From Cantharellus purpuraceus (lineage: Eukaryota; Basidiomycota; Agaricomycetes; Cantharellales; Hydnaceae), in contig JALBUN010000001.1 in assembly GCA_025174535.1 (NCBI GenBank), positions 1,364,001-1,428,000 on the forward strand: a stretch of DNA of 64,000 nucleotides. The letters are read 5' to 3'. Positions 58,096-64,000 of this stretch are shown piece by piece (position 1 is the stretch's first letter; each line of letters starts with the position of its first letter). The notes beneath the pieces were generated by a model. That model saw nothing but the letters and a program-made list of their open reading frames with translations. It ran no database searches and had not been told where the DNA came from. The position numbers and the translations under genes are program-made.

Positions 58096-58731
58096 ATGGC
58101 AGAGATGGACTCTCTGATTCCATTTACGACATCGGGTTCGCTCGTCGACTGCGTGGACAGTATGTAAACCCTCTCCCTTTCCACCCGCCGCATGCATCCC
58201 CGCCCAACCTTGCACCCTTGCATGTTTTTTGTTTATTCGCATAAGAAAAGATGCTCGTCGTCCTTCGTGACGGACGTAAACTCCTTGGGGTTCTCAGGTC
58301 CTACGACCAATTTGGTGAGAACGGACCTGCACATCACAAGTCTAATTTGGCTCTAACCAGCATTTTTTATGTCACGCCGCACCATGCATACAGCAAATCT
58401 TGTCCTCGAAGATACCGTTGAGCGTGTGCACCATGGTGCTGCATACGCCGAAGTACGACAGGGCGTGTTTTTAATTCGGGGCGAGAACGTTGTGCTTTTA
58501 GGGGAGATAGTGTGTCATCTATTGCTAACACGTCTCTTCGCTCTCACACAGTCCATTTAGGACCTCGATGTGGAGGACGAAGTGCCGCTGCAGCCCGTGC
58601 CATTACAGCACATTGGACCTCTGCACCAGGATGAAGTTGCGGCACGTAAACGGAAGGAGAACGCCAAGGCGAAAGTACTATTCGAGCAACATGGCTTTTG
58701 TAGGGAGGGTGGAGAGGGCGACGGATACTAG
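58096..58731 (+). CDS. LSM1: LSM1, mRNA decapping/decay factor
   Basis: Part of the cytoplasmic Lsm1-7 ring that promotes decapping. The start MAEMDSLIPFTTSGSLVDCV is followed by Sm1 (DKKMLVVLRDGRKLLGVLRS, YDQF) and Sm2 (ANLVLEDTVERVHHGAAYAE, then VFLIRGENVVLLGEI) motifs. Introns at about 58161-58245, 58310-58390 and about 58510-58560. The C-terminal extension DLDVEDEVPLQPVPLQHIGP continues as a Lys/Arg-rich stretch ending GGEGDGY. Intact. Confidence 0.93.
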
Positions 58732-58918
58732 CATCTCGTACTGCCGGTCTGGAGGTAGTATGACACCGCTGTAACTTATAGCTCGTCCTTCGTGATCATT
58801 TTGCATGGGTTGGATTTCATGTTTGGTCAAAACTTGTACGGATATGCATGCAAAGCGTAATACGAGAAACGTGCACGATCAACGGGATGGAGAATGCGTA
58901 GCTACATACGGACATCGT

Positions 58919-61900
58919 TCAACGAGTAGACTTCTTCCCTTGTTTCTTCCTCCCTCCAGACTTGCCATGAGGCTTCAGCGGCGCCGAGGGTGGATCGAGG
59001 TCCTCGATACGACGCCGCAGCTCTCGTTCCTTATCGGTGAGCTGCTTAATGCTCGCCTTCTAAGCCATCCGTCAGCACAACATGACCCTTCACACAACAA
59101 AGTCCCCGCGCGCACCTTCAAGTCAACCTCGAGCTGGGCATCATGATCGCGCACGGTCTGCCACCCTTTATGGCGCGGACATGCCTCCGGCCCCTGACAC
59201 CACCACTGTGCATCATCCTCCACGTCCCCCCCATCCAGCGCGTGACGCCCCTCGTCAGTATCAATCCACCCCGCCCACTCCTTGTCGCCCATCTCGAGCC
59301 GCGCATCCCACCCGCAGAAACGCGCCCCGGCGCGGTCTACCGCAAGATCGAGCAGTCGCCGTCGCGTCACGACGTGCTCGAGTGCGAGCTTACACTCCTC
59401 CCGCGCTCGCATGACCTCCTCCAGCCGACGGCGCAACTCGCTCATCTCGCGTTCGTCCGCGTCCTTCATCGCTTTGCGCACAGCCGTCTGCGCGTCTGCA
59501 TCCTTCTCAAAATCCACATCCATGTCCCCGATTCCGGTCTTGCTGTCCTCTGTCTTGATGTTGACCCTGGAGTGCGATATAGTGACACCTTCGCGTCGGC
59601 GCGCATTCTTGACGGCAGGCCAAATCTCCGCAGCGGAGCGGCCAGACTGTGCAAGCTTAGCCCTCATGTGAGCGACTCCACATTCGTCAGAACAGTACTT
59701 TGAGAATGCGCCTCGTGCCGGTTTCCAACAGGTCGGAAGAGTGTCGTGCAAGGAAATGTGGTTCAGGCCACGATGGCACCGTTGCTTGTAGGTTGTGTGC
59801 AAAGCAGGGTTCTCTGTATGGGTGATGACAAGTCAGTCCATAAATACCAGCTTGTAAGCAATGATGGCATCGATGATAACAGAGAAGCCAAGAAAAGGAC
59901 GCGTGGGAATGAAAGGGATCGAAAGGCAATGGTCATTGAAAGGAAGGTATCAACGGAAGGTGGGACCAAAGCAATGGTAGGGGAAAAAACAAAGTAACAA
60001 CACTTACGTGCGCTACACAACGAGCATATAAATTGATCCACCAAATCCACCTCCGCCTCGGGCATGCCAACACACATGGGATGGTACCACTCGTCGCACC
60101 GGTCACATGCTATCATAATCTTCTCCTCCTCATACGACGTCTTGCACAGGCAATATAGCCGGTCGTCCTGCTGCACCGTCATGTCTACTTCCATCGGTGC
60201 TGGCGTTGGATCGGGAGGCTTGACAGATAGCGAGCGAGAACGTGCGGTGGTGGTGACCTTCTTCCGACTGCTACTCGTCCCGCTAGTCTTCCCCTTGGCA
60301 CGCGCGGCGGCCTGCTGTTTCGTTAGCTGGGTAGTGGGCGGTGGCGAGGGCGGTGGCATGGAGGATTCCTGAGCGGGTGTGCTAGCTCCTGAGGCCTGAC
60401 GTGCGGCTGTGGTAGCAACTTTGGTTTTGGGGGTCTTGGAGGTGGGCGCACGAGACTTTGGCGGGGCCTTTGGTTTGGACTACACATTGGTTAGTCCCTG
60501 CAAAGTAAGAGAGGAGACTACGCACCTTTGTAGCTGACCCGGGGGTCTTGCGACCCACTGGCAGCGACTTGGATGGCGAGGGAGAGAGCGCCGGCAGTGC
60601 GTGTGTTTCAGTAGCTGGGTGAAAAACCCTGGGCTTGACATCGTCGCCATCAACGAGGGAAAGCAGCTCGTCCTCAAACAGACGTTCCTCGTCTGGATCC
60701 ACATTCTTGCTTTTTGACTGGGGCAACTGTGGCTGTGGCACAATTGGAAGTGCTCTATGCGGCAGTTGGGCCGGAGATAGCTGAGACTGGGGCGGCGGAT
60801 GAGGTTTCGGCGGTTGTGACTGGGGCGGCGGATGAGGTTTCGGCGGTTCTGACTGACGCGGCGGAAGGGATTGAGGCGGCGGTTGTGACTGACGCGGCGG
60901 GTGGGGTTGAGGCGGCGGTTGTGACCGAGGCGGCGGAAGGGATTGAGGGGGCGGTTGTGACTGACGCGGCGGGTGGGGTTGAGGCGGCGGTTGTGACCAG
61001 GGCGGCGGATGAGGTTGAGACGGCGGATGGGACTGAGACGGCGGTTGCAACTGAAGCGGTGGGCGGGATTGAGGCGGCGGATGGGATTGAGGCGGCGGAT
61101 GGGATTGAGGCGGCGGTTGTGACTGAAGCGGCGGATGGGAATGAGGCGGATGGGACTGAGGCGGCGGATGTGACTGGGAGGGCGGTTGTGGCTGAAGCGG
61201 CGGTTGTGACTGAAGCAGCGGATGGGATTGAGACGGCGGTTGTGACTGAGGCGGAAGGGACTGAGGCGGCGGATGTGACTGGGAGGACGGTTGTGAATGT
61301 GTTGGCGGCGTGCGTATACGAGGCGTCGATGGCGCTAGCACCGGTGCAGGAGAGGCCATATCAGTACTGCGAGACGATACGGGCCTTGAAGATGGTCGAA
61401 GCGGTGGTTTGTGCGATGTGCCCGGCGATGTGCCCGGTGCCACGTGGGAGTACGGAGAAATAGGCGTGTATTGGGTAGGTGACTGCGCAGGTTGTGATGG
61501 ATGGTTTACATATGAGCTGGTGGTGGGCGAGTCGGCATGACGAGCGTACGTCGCAGTAGGGCGTAGAGGATAGGCGTCTGCGGGTGAGACACTTGGCCGA
61601 GAGGAGTAGTGCTCGTTTTTCCATGGATGCGCAGGCTGTGCGGTTGTTGGGGATTGGGACATTCTGCGCTGTGGACGCGGCGACGGACAGCGCGGAGGAT
61701 CCGTCGGGGACACGACGGGCGCGTAAGCGGAAGCAGGGGACACAGCGGGCGGCGTCGTCTGAGGTGTCGTGGATGCGACGACAATGGGGGAGATGTCCCG
61801 CGGACGCGCTGGCTGGGACTCGACAGGCACAGGCACCGAGCCTGCATACGCGTGACTGGGCTGGTGTTGCTGGTGTTGCTGGTGTTGTGACTGGGACTCC

Positions 61901-62445
61901 CGCCTCAGTTGCGGGGGTGCAGGAAGGCCAGAGGGCCCTGCGCCGGCCATCTGACGAGCACGCATCTGACCCGTCAACACGCTCACCAAACTCTCGCCTG
62001 TGCCGGTGCCCGCCGGCTGCCGCCACCGCTGGCGTTTGTCGTCGTGCTCGTCGGCCATGACCGCGTCGCGCCCGGCGCCCGCGCCCGCGTCTCGCTGCTG
62101 TCTGGCAAAGTCGAACGCAGTGGGCGAAGCAAGATAGCGCCGGGAGTCCTCCCACTGCTGCTGCCGCAGCTGATGATGATGTTCGTACGGTGGTGCCCAA
62201 TGGGGTGGGGACGATCTTGCGGCGGTGGCGGAAGGTGGAGGGGGGGTGGGCTGTGGGTTGGGAGCGTATGGGTAGGCATTGTAGCTCTCGTAGTACTGCT
62301 GGCTGTAGACGTGGGCTTGGCGCTGTCGTTTGTGGGGGGGCTCCAGGGGGGCGTCGGAGGGGACGGTGGGAGAGGAGGGGCTTGGCCTGGAGGGTGCGGC
62401 GTCGCCGGAAAGGAGAGCAGAAATGGACATGCGTTTCGAGGCCAT
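58919..62445 (-). CDS. SPP1: COMPASS subunit SPP1/CFP1 (PHD finger), with very long Pro/Gln-rich N-terminus
   Basis: Reads H3K4 methylation in the Set1/COMPASS complex. A PHD finger (YCLCKTSYEEEKIMIACDRC, DEWYHPMCVGMPE, DQFICSLC) follows about 780 residues of Pro/Ser/Gln/His-rich sequence that starts MASKRMSISALLSG. The repeat part (60700-61310) encodes PPPQSHPPPQS-like units. An intron near 60481-60540 links this to SKPKAPPKSRAPTSKTPK. After the PHD, an intron near 59820-60010 joins to TYKQRCHRGLNHISLHDTLP and the Cys-rich KYCSDECGVAHMRAKLAQSG block of CFP1. A long coiled coil (EREMSELRRRLEEVMRAREE) ends the protein in a basic tail (GKKSTR). A start at 62535 is also possible. Confidence 0.85.
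60705..61310. repeat. Minisatellite encoding Pro/Gln/Ser repeats
   Basis: A long array of imperfect 12- to 18-bp units of the form (G/C)CGGCGG-TTGNGACTG. In the minus-strand SPP1 gene it encodes PPPQSxP-type repeats. In-frame variation in number is likely between strains. The plus strand shows a mirror-image frame rich in AAxVTEA repeats, which is a shadow of this array. Confidence 0.85.
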
Positions 62446-64000
62446 GGGCGGCGGCGAGGAGGGGCGGGAGGAGATGGCGGTGGAGGAAAGAAAAACGAGT
62501 GATTCGAGGGGCACCCTACACCTCCTTGGCGCCATCGACGCTAAGCAGATTGAAAGTCCCCTTTGTCACAGCTCCCATACGTCACTCCCACGTTCTCCCG
62601 CCTCCTCAACACCCATCACGGCGACCACGCCGCTTCCGCATAGCTCCTCCGCCTGGCGTCCACGGCAATCGCACATTAGGTATGATCAGTGTTAGAGTTG
62701 CATTCCCTCCCCGCATCCCCGCCCATCGACATGCGCGGTGAGCTCTGGAAATAGGAGCGACAGTCACCGCACTGCCACCGGCGCCGGTCAGATGTGTTTC
62801 CGCGGTAGACACTGCGTTCTCCCTCCTGCATCGGCACCAAGTGTGTGTATGCAGTCATCCCAGGAATATATGAAAGCGTCCTTCCATGCATCATGGCTCC
62901 GCACCCGCGAAATGTCCGGCATACTGAACGCGCGTACCGTATGTGATCCACGATACATCTGTATACAGTCCAAAGTATGTGCCTTCCGACCCAGGCGGAC
63001 TCCCGTCCCAACTTATCATTTGCAACCCCCAGTTCCAGCTCGTATTCATCCGGATAACTGGAGCCCTACGCGCCCATGTGAACCTCGGGTAACACCCCTT
63101 CTGGCTTGCTGATAAATATCCCTGATAACTCGGCTCGGTGTCATGGCTACAGGATCAAAGGCGACAGCTTTGTCGCGGCACGACCATGTCCCTCTTGTCT
63201 ACTCGTGTCGGACGCTGGGCTGAAGACCTGCACATCAATGACGTTCCGACTTGGTGGCCTGTTCCTGGATGTGCAGAAACTCGAAACTGGCAAGGATCCC
63301 GACATCATGGTATCCCAACAGTTCTTGATGCCATCTTGGGGGTGGTTGGCTGCACTGACTTATCACCATTTGAAATTACAAACACCGTCTCTGGATCATG
63401 CCCCCAACGGATTGTTTCGACTGGGAGCCGAAAGATACTTTCTCGTATCCGAGGCATGTTTGAATCCATCCCTTTTTGATAACCTGATTTACGATCTCGG
63501 CCATAACTCCTAGTTCATGAACTTACCACCGGTGCGAGGGCCAAGCGGAAAGCCAATTGAGTTTGGAAAGCGTATTTATTGGCTGATTGTTGATGCTTCC
63601 CTTTCGCCCCTCATTCACTCATAAATCAATGTGGCGCAACCCCAACATCTATTGTGTCAAATGGGGTGACATGCAGGAACCTGTGTAAAGCGGCGACTGG
63701 TCAGCTGCGCCACGGCCTGATTTCTCGGACCCCATTCTTTCAACCGGTGCCGCTTGTTTCAAGTCAGGCAAGATAACCTACAACGTCGGCGTCACATCTA
63801 TGATATTGATTCAAGCTACAGACATTTAAGCCCATATGTGAGGTTAATAACTACCATGCGTGTATTGTCTTTGGTTGATATTGACCACGTTTTGCGTGAG
63901 CGGCGTTTGGTAGCTGCTCCGTCCTCGGCTGAAGAATTGAAACAACCCTGGGCGCCCGTGTCATCAGACATTTAAGAAAACTCAGAGCCCAGATACTCAA
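62446..64000. other. Region without confident gene, 1.55 kb
   Basis: Begins with the SPP1 5' region. Several plus-strand frames (63106-63513, including LGGLFLDVQKLETGKDPDI and SWGWLAALTYHHLK) and minus-strand frames have no recognisable domain, no consistent splice partner and no start context I trust. It may hold an orphan or decayed gene. Confidence 0.4.

Noticed and set aside
60714..61463. A 249-codon plus-strand frame rich in AAxVTEA repeats
   Set aside because: It is the antisense shadow of the Pro/Gln-rich repeat in the minus-strand SPP1 gene; no start context, domain or intron supports it.
63106..63513. A 135-codon plus-strand frame near the window end
   Set aside because: No recognisable motif or splice partner and no homology I can name; kept only as part of the final intergenic region.

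Overview
The window is nuclear DNA of a filamentous basidiomycete, probably an Agaricomycete. Genes are dense and split by many 47-75 nt GT-AG introns. Several products are fungal or basidiomycete types: a CPL1-like secreted protein, a CCCH/DUF7923-type protein, GPI-anchor synthesis, and relics resembling the fungal 7-TM family DUF6533/DUF6534. Almost every protein-coding call rests on reading exons by eye and joining them at splice sites that restore family motifs. Exon ends not quoted are approximate. I found no rRNA gene, CRISPR array or intact transposon, and no tRNA gene I could support.

Layout. 0.3-5.7 kb: dynactin ARP1 (-), a Cys-rich single-pass membrane protein (+), GPI2/PIG-C (+), glucose-6-phosphate 1-epimerase (-), a secreted Ser/Thr-rich protein (+). 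6.4-19 kb: a minus-strand block of bZIP factor, APC4, DRS1-type DEAD-box helicase and a RasGEF with a GTPase-like N-terminal domain. 19.3-28.1 kb: two secreted proteins (one CPL1-like), a tiny unknown gene, NPY1-type NADH pyrophosphatase, PP2A scaffold subunit A and a seven-exon secreted protein. 28.5-38.6 kb: the TFIIIC zinc-finger/delta subunit (-), then three plus-strand genes, the last being MPP10. A gene-poor 2.3 kb stretch with decayed membrane-protein fragments lies between them. 38.7-49.3 kb: SEC9 (-), a tetraspan membrane protein (-), RPS3 (-), an acetamidase-type amidase (+) with a decayed partial copy behind it, and 3-ketoacyl-CoA thiolase (-). 49.3-51 kb has no confident gene. 51-58.7 kb: MRPL32 (-) and NDUFA5 (+) share a 76 bp promoter; then STM1-like (-), CCCH/DUF7923 (-), SRA-YDG (+) and LSM1 (+). 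58.9-62.4 kb: the SPP1/CFP1 PHD subunit of COMPASS with a very long Pro/Gln-rich N-terminus. The last 1.5 kb has no confident gene.

Most genes are housekeeping: ribosome biogenesis and translation (DRS1, MPP10, RPS3, MRPL32, STM1), transcription and chromatin (TFIIIC, SPP1, SRA), mRNA decay (LSM1), cell cycle and signalling (APC4, PP2A-A, RasGEF), secretion (SEC9, GPI2) and mitochondrial or lipid metabolism (NDUFA5, thiolase). The least ordinary items are the phase-uniform seven-exon secreted protein, microexons of 7 nt (amidase nucleophile loop) and 17 nt (SRA domain), a GC-AG intron in RPS3, the GTPase-like/RasGEF fusion, and the amidase relic. I did not find a convincing new multi-gene system.
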